The notes beneath the pieces are model-generated. The model searched no databases, was not told the DNA's origin, and saw nothing but the letters and a program-made list of their open reading frames with translations. Positions 25,227 to 31,938 of a stretch of 64,000 nt of DNA are shown in pieces; position 1 is the stretch's first letter, and each line of letters starts with the position of its first letter. The position numbers and the translations under genes are program-made. The stretch is from Paenibacillus sp. MAHUQ-63 (lineage in GTDB: Bacteria > Bacillota > Bacilli > Paenibacillales > NBRC-103111). Location: assembly GCF_028765165.1 (NCBI RefSeq), contig NZ_JARADB010000001.1:1054001-1118000 (forward strand). The letters are read 5' to 3'.

Positions 25227-25613
25227 TCAACTCCTTTTGCGGGCGTTATATACTTTCCACGAAGAGCCGTCAATGACTTGAAGCCCTTCTGCCTGAGCGT
25301 ATGTGTACACCCAGCCTTCCCGCACGCCATCGGCATCCCGAACCCATACCCGGTCATATTCATTATCTTCGCCAGGACCGTAGTAGTCCTCCAGGGCATC
25401 CATCGCCCGCAAGCCTTCTTCCGTCACTTCCAGCCACTCTCCCGTCACACGCCGGCCTTCGCTGGCCTCCGCCAGCACAAGCGCAGGGTAAGCGCCGACA
25501 TCAAATAGACGCCCGTAAACCGTGCCGGGTTGCACCGATTTCACATAGGGAGCGGCGACCGCATGGTTGCTTTCCCCAACGAGCAATGTGCCGTAAACGA
25601 ATACGAATATCAC
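25227..25613 (-). CDS. Gamma-glutamylcyclotransferase-like (AIG2/GGCT fold) protein
   Basis: Protein of 128 residues with the fold signature FVYGTLLVGESNH at the N-terminus, then PGTVYGRLFDVGAYPAL and a conserved acidic helix MDALEDYYGPGEDNEYDR, where one glutamate should be catalytic. Members release 5-oxoproline from gamma-glutamyl compounds or act on gamma-glutamylamines. The true substrate cannot be told. Start taken as GTG at 25611-25613 with AGGTGGGGG upstream. The 5-oxoprolinase operon 1-4 kb away makes 5-oxoproline a tempting link, but they are not co-transcribed. Confidence 0.8.
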   Translation of the reverse strand: MIFVFVYGTLLVGESNHAVAAPYVKSVQPGTVYGRLFDVGAYPALVLAEASEGRRVTGEWLEVTEEGLRAMDALEDYYGPGEDNEYDRVWVRDADGVREGWVYTYAQAEGLQVIDGSSWKVYNARKRS

Positions 25614-25675
25614 GAAACCCCCACCTCTATCCTGATTAAACAAGAAAAAAAGCAACATCGCAATGGATGCTGCTT

Positions 25676-25963
25676 CTATGCTTGATTTGCCGTCAATTCG
25701 CGCGTTTTCACAATAATTTTGCGGATGGAATCCTCCGACAGATGGAAGACCTTGATCAATTCCATCACCGTTGAACCTGTTTGGTACAACCGGTAAATTT
25801 CTTGGTTTCTACGCTCGATAATAATGCGTGTTCCGTTATTTTCTCCCCAGCCGGCGCGTTTCTGCTCCTTCTTAGGGATATATACGATTTCACCTTGGAT
25901 ATATTCTTGCAATTGTTTCAATAGGTTAGGGGGAAGAACGTCTTTCCCGTTCTTGTAACTCAT
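25676..25963 (-). CDS. CD3324-family HTH protein
   Basis: Protein of 95 residues of the CD3324 family, common in Firmicutes and related to Mor-type transcription activators. The N-terminal part (YKNGKDVLPPNLLKQLQEYI, then GEIVYIPKK) is the family signature, and the C-terminal part RNQEIYRLYQTGSTVMELIK with LSEDSIRKII is a helix-turn-helix. Start at the ATG 25961-25963 with GAGGAGG upstream; four further in-frame codons upstream lack a site. It is the closest possible regulator to the peptide units at 26.1-26.5 kb, from which a terminator separates it. Confidence 0.85.
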   Translation of the reverse strand: MSYKNGKDVLPPNLLKQLQEYIQGEIVYIPKKEQKRAGWGENNGTRIIIERRNQEIYRLYQTGSTVMELIKVFHLSEDSIRKIIVKTRELTANQA

Positions 25964-26067
25964 GGATGGAAACCTCCTCAAATTTTCGCAAAGTTGAACC
26001 TTTGTTATGATTTGCAGAGTGTAATCTCATCGCCCCTAAACCTCATACCATTCTTATCAAAATGGAA

Positions 26068-26093
26068 TAAAAAAAACACGACCATAATCGTGC
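26068..26093 (-). terminator. Small terminator after the 21-residue peptide frame
   Basis: CACGA and TCGTG pair around a six-base loop on the minus strand and run directly into a T-rich tract of nine bases. The stem is short but the U-tract is strong. Confidence 0.6.
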
Positions 26094-26156
26094 CTGTGGG
26101 TTGTATATTCAATTATACAAATTCAGGTGAACGGTTATTCCACGAATGATATTCAG

Positions 26157-26222
26157 TTAGGAGACGAGTACCTCTGCGGCGGCCGCAACAATCATCGCTA
26201 CTGTGTTAGTCATTGTGTTCAT
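26157..26222 (-). CDS. 21-residue hydrophobic peptide
   Basis: ATG at 26220-26222 opens a frame for a 21-residue peptide: a polar MNTMTNT start, a hydrophobic centre with four alanines in a row, and the ending AEVLVS. AAGGAGTG lies seven bases before the ATG. The unit has its own promoter about 100 bases upstream (TAGACA, 17 bases, TATAAT) and a terminator about 65 bases after the stop, so it is a complete small gene. Candidate roles are a signalling peptide, a small membrane toxin or a leader peptide; none is shown. No exporter or peptidase lies next to it. Unrecognised. Confidence 0.55.
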   Translation of the reverse strand: MNTMTNTVAMIVAAAAEVLVS

Positions 26223-26267
26223 TAAAAAGCACTCCTTTCACCTAATATTGGAATTTAATTGGGGGGT

Positions 26268-26285
26268 GGAGAGCAAGTTCTCTCC
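26268..26285 (-). other. Hairpin in the leader of the 21-residue peptide
   Basis: GGAGAG and CTCTCC pair around a six-base loop, about 45 bases before the start codon on the minus strand. It would form in the 5' untranslated region and could stabilise the message. Confidence 0.5.
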
Positions 26286-26294
26286 TGCTTGCCT

Positions 26295-26313
26295 GTGTTC
26301 ACTTCGTGTTCAC
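26295..26313 (-). promoter_or_regulatory. Direct repeat GTGAACAC x2 at the transcription start
   Basis: Two exact copies of GTGAACAC with three bases between them, giving an 11-base period, lie just downstream of the -10 box. One helical turn apart on one face of DNA is the layout expected for a cooperative regulator binding at the start site. Confidence 0.5.
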
Positions 26314-26320
26314 AATTCTC

Positions 26321-26349
26321 ATTATATGTAAAAAGCTTCTCGCTGTCTA
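26321..26349 (-). promoter_or_regulatory. Sigma-A promoter of the 21-residue peptide unit
   Basis: On the minus strand TAGACA (26344-26349), 17 bases, TATAAT (26321-26326). One mismatch in the -35 box. Confidence 0.7.
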
Positions 26350-26368
26350 CTCGCAAAGTTAAAATTAT

Positions 26369-26392
26369 GCGGGGGCCCAGGAGCCCCCGGTT
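26369..26392 (-). terminator. GC-rich hairpin after the 11-residue frame
   Basis: CGGGGGC and GCCCCCG pair around a six-base loop. On the minus strand it is followed by CATAATTTT and on the plus strand by GTTTTG, so direction is uncertain; position favours the minus-strand unit. Confidence 0.5.
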
Positions 26393-26402
26393 TTGTAACG
26401 AT

Positions 26403-26424
26403 GATCTCTGCTTACGCAGAGATC
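26403..26424 (-). other. Perfect nine-base-pair hairpin spanning a stop codon
   Basis: GATCTCTGC, loop GTAA, GCAGAGATC. The loop holds the TAA stop of the 11-residue frame, so the last three sense codons lie in the 5' arm. A ribosome finishing the frame would open the hairpin. Confidence 0.6.
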
Positions 26425-26447
26425 ACCTCCGCTTTTGTTGTAATCAC
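26412..26447 (-). CDS. Possible 11-residue peptide
   Basis: GTG at 26445-26447 opens an 11-codon frame, peptide MITTKAEVISA, with AAAGGAGTG eight bases upstream, as strong a ribosome site as that of the 21-residue frame. The two peptides share an AEV block near the C-terminus and the same AAAGGAGTG ribosome site. The stop is inside a perfect hairpin, and a GC-rich terminator-like hairpin follows. It could be a leader peptide rather than a product. No clear promoter: TTCACT, 17 bases, TATGAG (about 26499-26527) is weak. Low confidence as a gene. Confidence 0.35.
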   Translation of the reverse strand: MITTKAEVISA

Positions 26448-26580
26448 CTTGATCACTCCTTTCCGAAGTCATTAGCCGGCCGGCTACATATCTATTTACT
26501 CATATTCCCAGCCCGGTCTCAAGTGAAAGAATGGTTATAAGGATTCTTTCCCAGGCGGTTCGCGCAGGCGAGTTCAGCAG

Positions 26581-26660
26581 GAGCTGAGCGCAGCAGGAGC
26601 TGGGCGCAGCGGGAGCTGGGCGCAGCGGGAGCTGGGCGCAGCGGGAGCTGGGCGCAGCGG
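26581..26660. repeat. Five tandem 16-base repeats
   Basis: Five copies of GAGCTGGGCGCAGCGG (the first with two changes) run without gaps from 26581 to 26660 and end in a partial GAGC. They lie between the pxpA terminator and the peptide units. Sixteen bases is not a multiple of three, so it is unlikely to be coding. Confidence 0.9.
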
Positions 26661-26667
26661 GAGCAAA

Positions 26668-26708
26668 GAAGAGAAGCCCCCGACTCTATGGAATCGGAGG
26701 CTTCTCTT
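26668..26708 (-). terminator. Terminator of the pxp operon
   Basis: AGAGAAGCCTCCGA pairs with TCGGGGGCTTCTCT on the minus strand, followed by TCTTTG; it starts six bases after the pxpA stop. Confidence 0.75.
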
Positions 26709-26713
26709 CCCGG

Positions 26714-27487
26714 TCAATGCCCCAGCGCGCGCACCGCGATGCCGCTGCTGTCCAGCAGCGCGCGGATATCGCGCGCAAACTCCACGGCGTGCGCACCGTC
26801 GCCGTGGATGCAGATCGTGTCCGCGCGCATGCTCAGATCCTCCCCCTCCAGGGAGAGGACCTTCCCCTCGCGGACAAGCCGCACCACCTGCGCCGCCGCA
26901 TCCGCGGCGCTCGCCAGCAGCGCCCCGGGCTGGTCCCGGGGCGTCAGCGCGCCGTCCCGCCGGTAGGTGCGGTCCGCGAAAGCTTCGCTCGCGGTCCGCA
27001 GCCCTGCGGCGGCGCCCGCCCGGAGCAGCTCGCTGCCGGGCGGACCGAACAGCGTCAGCTCCGCGCTGACGCTGCGTGTCGCAGCCGCAATGGCCGCGGC
27101 CAGATCATGGCGGTTCGCCGCCATGTGATAGAACGCGCCGTGCGGCTTGACGTGCTGCAGGCGGCCGCCTTCGGCATGGACGAACGCCTGCAGCGCCCCG
27201 AGCTGATACAGCGTCAGCTCGTAAGCCTCGGCCGGCGTGATCGCCATCTCGCGCCGGCCGAAGCCCTGCAGATCGGGCAGGCCCGGATGGGCCCCGATCG
27301 CAACGCCTTTGCGCATGCACAGCTGCACGGTGCTGCGCATAGTGGCCGGATCGCCTGCGTGGAACCCGCAGGCGATGTTGGCGGAGCTGACGTAATCCAG
27401 CAGCTCCGCGTCACGGCCAAGGCGATAGGCGCCGAAGCCCTCGCCCATGTCGCAATTCAAATCAATACGCAGCGTGATCGTGAACAC
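26714..27487 (-). CDS. pxpA: 5-oxoprolinase subunit A (LamB/YcsF family)
   Basis: One of three proteins that together open 5-oxoproline to glutamate using ATP. The sequence has the family start RIDLNCDMGEGFGAY, then SANIACGFHAGD, IGAHPGLPD, and QHVKPHGAFYH, which carry the conserved acidic and histidine residues. Length is about 257 residues, as usual. The start is uncertain: GTG at 27485-27487 lies 11 bases after the pxpC stop but has a poor ribosome site; a TTG three codons upstream is possible. It is the last gene of the operon, and the coding strand is unusually GC-rich compared with its neighbours. Confidence 0.92.
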   Translation of the reverse strand: MFTITLRIDLNCDMGEGFGAYRLGRDAELLDYVSSANIACGFHAGDPATMRSTVQLCMRKGVAIGAHPGLPDLQGFGRREMAITPAEAYELTLYQLGALQAFVHAEGGRLQHVKPHGAFYHMAANRHDLAAAIAAATRSVSAELTLFGPPGSELLRAGAAAGLRTASEAFADRTYRRDGALTPRDQPGALLASAADAAAQVVRLVREGKVLSLEGEDLSMRADTICIHGDGAHAVEFARDIRALLDSSGIAVRALGH

Positions 27488-27498
27488 CCCCAGCAAGT

Positions 27499-28485
27499 TT
27501 ATATGGTATGGCGCCCGTTCTTGGCCCAAGCCTTAAGTCCAGCCTCCAGCAGCCTCAAATCCATCGCCTGCAGCAAGAGCTGCTCCTGAGCCTCTCTGAG
27601 GCTCACTTCGCGGAAACGCAGCGCAGCGCCTGGCTTTACTTGTGCGACCAAGGGCAAATGCGCGGTAATCACCTGGGCGATTCTCGGATAACCGCCCGTG
27701 GTTTGGCAATCCGCCATCAGCAGGATCGGATTCCCGCCCGGAGGCACCTGAATCGTTCCCGGAGTGACCGCTTCCGAGATCATCTCAGAGGGACAGCCGT
27801 TATCAAGGGACAGCGCCTCCCCCTCCAACCGGTACCCCATCCGGTCCGATTGCGGGGTAACCGTGAAGCTGTTGGCATACAACGCGGCCTTCGCTTGCTC
27901 CGTAAAACGGCCGGCTTCCTTCCCCGCAACGACGCTGACCACAGGAGCGGCATCGTAAGGAGGACGGATATGGGTGCTTACATAACCGGATGGGGTCCGC
28001 TTCATCGGGTACTGCCTTGCGTCGCCTATGGACAGCTCATCGCCCGCTCGCAGCGCTCTCCCGGCATAACCGCCTAACGCCGCCCGCAAATACGTGCTTG
28101 TGCTCCCCAGCGCCTTGTTCGCCACGAAGCCCCCATGCACAGCCAGGTAAGCTCTGCATCCCTGAACGGCATAGCGGACATGCAGCGTCTCTCCCTTCTC
28201 CATGTGAAACGGCTGCCATGACGACACCGGCCTTCCGTCCACATCCGCTTCCATATCCGCTCCGCATAGCGCCAGCAGCATATCGGCCTGTGCGGACAAG
28301 ACAGGGCCGTTCAGCGTCATCTCCAGAACAGCCGCGTCCGCTCTGTTTCCCGCAAGCAGATTCGCCGTCCGATGAGCGAAATAGTCCATCGGCCCCGAAG
28401 CAATAACCCCATACTTGCGGTATCCGAAGCGTCCTTCATCCTGCAGCGTCGACAAGAGTCCCGGCTTTACGACTCTAAAGCCCAT
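27499..28485 (-). CDS. pxpC: 5-oxoprolinase subunit C (biotin-dependent carboxyltransferase fold)
   Basis: Protein of 328 residues of the KipA/AHS2 family: VVKPGLLSTLQDEGRFGYRKYGV at the N-terminus, then VLEMTLNGP, and SDRMGYRLEG, and the glycine-rich end ILLMADCQTTGGYPRIAQV. Works with PxpB and PxpA in 5-oxoproline hydrolysis; the B. subtilis relative KipA (with KipI) was first found as a modulator of the sporulation kinase KinA. I place the start at ATG 28483-28485 with AAGGAGTG upstream; it overlaps the pxpB end by 11 bases, so translation is coupled. Confidence 0.94.
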   Translation of the reverse strand: MGFRVVKPGLLSTLQDEGRFGYRKYGVIASGPMDYFAHRTANLLAGNRADAAVLEMTLNGPVLSAQADMLLALCGADMEADVDGRPVSSWQPFHMEKGETLHVRYAVQGCRAYLAVHGGFVANKALGSTSTYLRAALGGYAGRALRAGDELSIGDARQYPMKRTPSGYVSTHIRPPYDAAPVVSVVAGKEAGRFTEQAKAALYANSFTVTPQSDRMGYRLEGEALSLDNGCPSEMISEAVTPGTIQVPPGGNPILLMADCQTTGGYPRIAQVITAHLPLVAQVKPGAALRFREVSLREAQEQLLLQAMDLRLLEAGLKAWAKNGRHTI

Positions 28486-29257
28486 TGCGCCCACTCCTTT
28501 CCGCGGCAGCATGGAAGACCTCCGGCGTGATCGGCACGAATCTCACTCGGTCGCCGGCTCGCAGCAGAGACGGTTGTTCGTATTCCGGCCGGAAGAGTGC
28601 GAGCGGCGTGCGGCCGATGATTTGCCAGCCGCCGGGCGTCTCAAGCGGATAGATGCCCGTCTGTGCGCCGCCGATCCCTACAGAGCCTGCGGGAATACGC
28701 TCCCGGGGATTCGGCTTCCGCGGCGTTGCAAGCCCTTCCGGCAAACCGCCCAAATAAGGAAACCCCGGGGCGAAGCCGATCATATACACCGGGTATATGT
28801 GTGCGGTGTGCAGTTGGATGATGGTCTCGGCAGTCACATGATGATAAGCCGCAACCTCGTCCAAATCGGGGCCGAACTCGCCGCCGTAGCAGACCGGAAT
28901 CTCCATGACATCCGTCCCGCTGCCGGAGCTGCCTTGCGGGGTCGGCTGAAAGCCCTCCAGGCACGCCTGTATGTGCCGCTGCACAATCTCGTAGGGCAGC
29001 AGTTCATCTGCCTCATTCTCCTGCTTGCGAAGCTGTTCCTTATCCGTATGATGCCGATAAACCGCAACGCAGTCATAGTAAATCGTTATCGTCGTATAAG
29101 CCGTTACCAATTCCATGAACCCGTCGAAAGGATGCTTCTCCAAATAGGCGCTCACTTGCTGCACCAGATCTAACGTAGTCAAGTCAATGCCAGTGCCTAA
29201 CGTCAGCGCGATGGCTGCATCTCCAACATGATGGCATTCATAGATGAGCTTGTTCAT
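28475..29257 (-). CDS. pxpB: 5-oxoprolinase subunit B (KipI/AHS1 family)
   Basis: Protein of 260 residues. It has the KipI-type N-terminal domain (GDAAIALTLGTGIDLTTLDLV), the signature IPVCYGGEFGPDL, the active-site loop MIGFAPGFPYLGGLPEGL, and the C-terminal GSVGIGGAQTGIYP. The ATG at 29255-29257 overlaps the stop of the upstream esterase gene (ATGA), so all four genes form one tightly coupled operon in the order esterase, pxpB, pxpC, pxpA. A KinA-inhibitor role, as for KipI, cannot be excluded from sequence alone. Confidence 0.93.
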   Translation of the reverse strand: MNKLIYECHHVGDAAIALTLGTGIDLTTLDLVQQVSAYLEKHPFDGFMELVTAYTTITIYYDCVAVYRHHTDKEQLRKQENEADELLPYEIVQRHIQACLEGFQPTPQGSSGSGTDVMEIPVCYGGEFGPDLDEVAAYHHVTAETIIQLHTAHIYPVYMIGFAPGFPYLGGLPEGLATPRKPNPRERIPAGSVGIGGAQTGIYPLETPGGWQIIGRTPLALFRPEYEQPSLLRAGDRVRFVPITPEVFHAAAERSGRNGL

Positions 29258-30057
29258 GCAAAATGCTGCTTTTTCAGCCAATTCGCACAAAGCTCGGGCC
29301 ATAGGTACGCTTCCGCATGATCCTGCGCCATTCCTATGCCATGGCGTCCGCTCTCGAACACATGCAGATCGTAAGGCACCTTATGGCGGCTAAGGGCGCC
29401 GGCAAAAAGCAAGCTGTTCTCTACGGGAACGGCGGCATCGTCGGCCGTATGCCACAGAAACGTCGGCGGTGTATGAGCCGAGACCTGCTTCTCTGTCGAT
29501 AGCAGATTGACCAACTGCTCATCCGGGTTCTCACCCAGCAAATTCCGCTTAGAGCCGACATGTCCGAACTCGTAGAACGAAATGACGGGATAGCACAGGA
29601 TTAAAGCATCCGGCCGGCTGCCCTGTCTGTCAATCGGATCTGCGGCTTCCGGGTTGCCTGCATCGAACAAAGTACCTGCCGAGGAAGCCAAATGTCCGCC
29701 GGCCGAGAAGCCGAGAATACCTACACGATTCGCGTCGATGCCCCATTCTTCGGCATGATGTCTTACCGTGCGAATCGCCCTCTGGGCATCCTGGAGCGGA
29801 ACGGGATGCTCATACGGCGCTACGCGGTAATTAAGAACGAACGCCGAGATGCCCAACCCGTTCAACCACTTCGCGACCGGTTCGCCTTCATGAGGCGCAC
29901 GCCTACCGTAGCCGCCCCCTGGGCATACTATGACGGCAGAGCTCAAGCCTTCACTTGCTACAGGATACAAAGTCAGGCTCGGGCATCCTTGGTTCTCCTC
30001 ACCGATGCTATCCTTGGATGCTCCGGGCCACAATTCGATCGTATTTGCATTGTTCAC
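29254..30057 (-). CDS. Alpha/beta hydrolase (esterase/xylanase-like)
   Basis: Serine hydrolase of 267 residues without a signal peptide. The oxyanion loop VCPGGGYGRRAPHEGEP, nucleophile elbow GFSAGGH (serine about residue 112), acid HTADDAAVP and histidine SGRHGIG complete the triad. It resembles the acetyl-esterase-like hydrolases sometimes annotated as xylanases. The start is GTG at 30055-30057, eight bases after AAGGAGG; an upstream in-frame ATG lies inside the ribosome site. Its stop overlaps the pxpB start, so it belongs to the 5-oxoprolinase operon. Perhaps it frees 5-oxoproline from an ester or amide, which is inference. Confidence 0.88.
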   Translation of the reverse strand: MNNANTIELWPGASKDSIGEENQGCPSLTLYPVASEGLSSAVIVCPGGGYGRRAPHEGEPVAKWLNGLGISAFVLNYRVAPYEHPVPLQDAQRAIRTVRHHAEEWGIDANRVGILGFSAGGHLASSAGTLFDAGNPEAADPIDRQGSRPDALILCYPVISFYEFGHVGSKRNLLGENPDEQLVNLLSTEKQVSAHTPPTFLWHTADDAAVPVENSLLFAGALSRHKVPYDLHVFESGRHGIGMAQDHAEAYLWPELCANWLKKQHFA

Positions 30058-30139
30058 TTGTGAAACCTCCTTGTGCATATCGTATGTACTATGCTAATCA
30101 TATCCAATCCGCAAGGAATCGCCTAGTACCGATTTACGA

Positions 30140-30181
30140 AAAGAAGACCGTCCAGGCAACAGATCCCGGAGGTCTTCTTCA
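30140..30181 (-). terminator. Terminator after the 5'-nucleotidase-like gene
   Basis: AAGAAGACC and GGTCTTCTT pair on the minus strand with a 22-base internal part that adds further pairs, followed by TTTTCG. Confidence 0.75.
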
Positions 30182-30189
30182 TGTCTTGC

Positions 30190-31797
30190 CTATTCCCAAA
30201 CGACTTCCCAGTTCCCGTTCACACTGGCTTCGATTGTGCCCCGTTCCATGATATATCCGGCAAGCAGCTCCGCTACGTCGGTAGGAATATCCTTGATGAC
30301 GGGCTTATCCTGGAACATGGCGTAATTGCCGCCGCCGGCAGCCCGGTAGTTGTTCATTACCACATCATAGGATGCTTCCAGGTCCAGCGGCCGGCCTTCG
30401 TACTCCAGCAGCACGACGCGCTCTCCGACGGGACGGGAGATGTTTAATCTATACGTGATGCCTTCCCACATATCGTAGTTGTAATGCTGCGGCTTCGGCT
30501 CCCTGAACTTGGCGCTCACTTGAACCTCGCCGCCGTCTGTAAGCTCGAAATATTCCGCAGACTGCTCCAGCGCATCCTTAATGTCTTGTCCGGAGATGCG
30601 GATGACTTTCAACGTATTCGGATAAATGTAATTGGATACGATGTCCCTCATCGTAATATCCGCAGGGAAGCCCGGCGAAACGTTGTCAAACAACGCCGTA
30701 TTCGATATCGAGGCTCCGGACAGCTCCATTTGCACGCGGTTGATGAATTCAATCAGCGCGCTGTCTTTGAGCCGAATCCCCATCGGGTCTTTAACCAGCA
30801 TATCGCCGGTCAGTTTCCCGATCGGCTGGTCAAGCCATTCTTGGGTCTTGGCCTCGTAGGCGCTCACCAGCTCGATCAGCTTGGCATCGGCCTCGACACC
30901 CGCAACCGGGAGCAGCTCGGAGGTTCGGCTCGCGATCGCCCATTGGCCGCCGTCTGTCTTCGACAACGCCAGCCGCACTTTGCCGAGGGTGACCCCCGCT
31001 GTTCCCGGCTGAACGACAATGACGCCCCCTACCGTCTGACCTGCAATGCTCCGGTGCTGATGCCCCGTCAGCAGTACGTCGATCCCAGGGACTTCCATGC
31101 ACAGCCGGTAGCCTTGATTCTCCCCGGTCAACGGCTCGGTCGGCTCGCCTGTCTCCAAGTGCCGCTCGAATCCCCCGTGATAGGAAACGACGACGACATC
31201 CGCCTGCTCCTCTTCCCGAAGCACTTTCACCCATCGCTTCGCCGCTTCTACGGCATCCACGAATTGCAAGCCCTCGATGTGCGCAGGATTCTCCCAATTC
31301 GGTATATAAGGCGTGGTCAGCCCCAGTATGCCGACCCGCACGCCTTCCGGAAGCACTTTGACGAGATAGGGCTTGCCCAAGAAAGGCTCTCCCGTCTTCT
31401 CATCGAGGATCGTAGCGCATAACCAGGGGAAGTCGGATTCCTTGACCGCTTTGCCCAGCACACCCAGACCGTAATTAAACTCATGATTACCGATCACAGC
31501 CGCATCGTAGCCGATATAGTTAAGGCCGAGCACCATCGGATCCATAGGCTCGTTGTCCAGTCTGGCATGATGGTAGGCTAGCGGCGTGCCTTGAATGAGG
31601 TCACCGTTATCGATGACCAGCACGTTCGCCGACTGCTTGCGCTCCTGTGCGATCAGGGTCGCCACTTTGGATAACCCGACGTCGTTCGGCTTGTTATTCG
31701 CATAATGCAGAGGCAGCATATTGCCATGCAGATCGCTTGTCTCCAGTATGGTTAGGCTGCATTGGTTTTTGTCGATTGATTGCGTCAATTTCTCCAC
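30190..31797 (-). CDS. Metallophosphoesterase / 5'-nucleotidase (cyclic nucleotide phosphodiesterase-like)
   Basis: Two-domain enzyme of 535 residues. The metal-binding half (about 12-330) shows TSDLHGN, DNGDLIQGTP, IGNHEFNYG, VVVSYHGG and LLTGHQHR. The C-terminal 5'-nucleotidase half holds NTALFDNVSPGFP and the substrate stacking region YRAAGGGNYAMF. Members split 5'-nucleotides or 2',3'-cyclic nucleotides. Unlike secreted relatives it has no signal peptide, so it should be cytosolic. Start GTG at 31795-31797 with a weak site. It is divergent from phnD, whose upstream region carries a PhoP-type box, so a phosphorus-recycling theme is plausible. Confidence 0.88.
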   Translation of the reverse strand: MEKLTQSIDKNQCSLTILETSDLHGNMLPLHYANNKPNDVGLSKVATLIAQERKQSANVLVIDNGDLIQGTPLAYHHARLDNEPMDPMVLGLNYIGYDAAVIGNHEFNYGLGVLGKAVKESDFPWLCATILDEKTGEPFLGKPYLVKVLPEGVRVGILGLTTPYIPNWENPAHIEGLQFVDAVEAAKRWVKVLREEEQADVVVVSYHGGFERHLETGEPTEPLTGENQGYRLCMEVPGIDVLLTGHQHRSIAGQTVGGVIVVQPGTAGVTLGKVRLALSKTDGGQWAIASRTSELLPVAGVEADAKLIELVSAYEAKTQEWLDQPIGKLTGDMLVKDPMGIRLKDSALIEFINRVQMELSGASISNTALFDNVSPGFPADITMRDIVSNYIYPNTLKVIRISGQDIKDALEQSAEYFELTDGGEVQVSAKFREPKPQHYNYDMWEGITYRLNISRPVGERVVLLEYEGRPLDLEASYDVVMNNYRAAGGGNYAMFQDKPVIKDIPTDVAELLAGYIMERGTIEASVNGNWEVVWE

Positions 31798-31840
31798 TCC
31801 ATAACATTATTTTGTATGAAGATACATATCCCTTGTCAGT

Positions 31841-31890
31841 TTAACAAATACTTCACACTATCTTCCATATATTTTATGTTAATGTTATAG
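31841..31890 (+). promoter_or_regulatory. PhoP-type box upstream of phnD
   Basis: Five TT-starting hexamers at an exact 11-base period: TTAACA (31841), TTCACA (31852), TTCCAT (31863), TTATGT (31874) and TTATAG (31885). The first two are near the Bacillus PhoP half-site TTAACA. The array ends in a likely -10 box (TATAGT, 31886-31891), as in PhoP-activated promoters. Confidence 0.7.
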
Positions 31891-31938
31891 TACATCATAG
31901 ATAAAAAGTAAATTAAATTAAACGGAGGTCAAAAAGAA

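Larger units (their letters stand above)
25964..26713. other. 750-base gene-poor region with micro transcription units
   Basis: No reading frame above 60 codons looks real here. Instead the minus strand shows two short frames with strong ribosome sites, a sigma-A promoter, a direct-repeat element, hairpins and terminators (each listed separately), then a 16-base tandem repeat and the pxpA terminator. Confidence 0.6.

Noticed and set aside
26157..26222. Known type I toxin (TxpA/BsrG-like) for the 21-residue peptide
   Set aside because: Too short and lacks the charged C-terminus; no obvious antisense RNA promoter was identified, so the assignment was not made.
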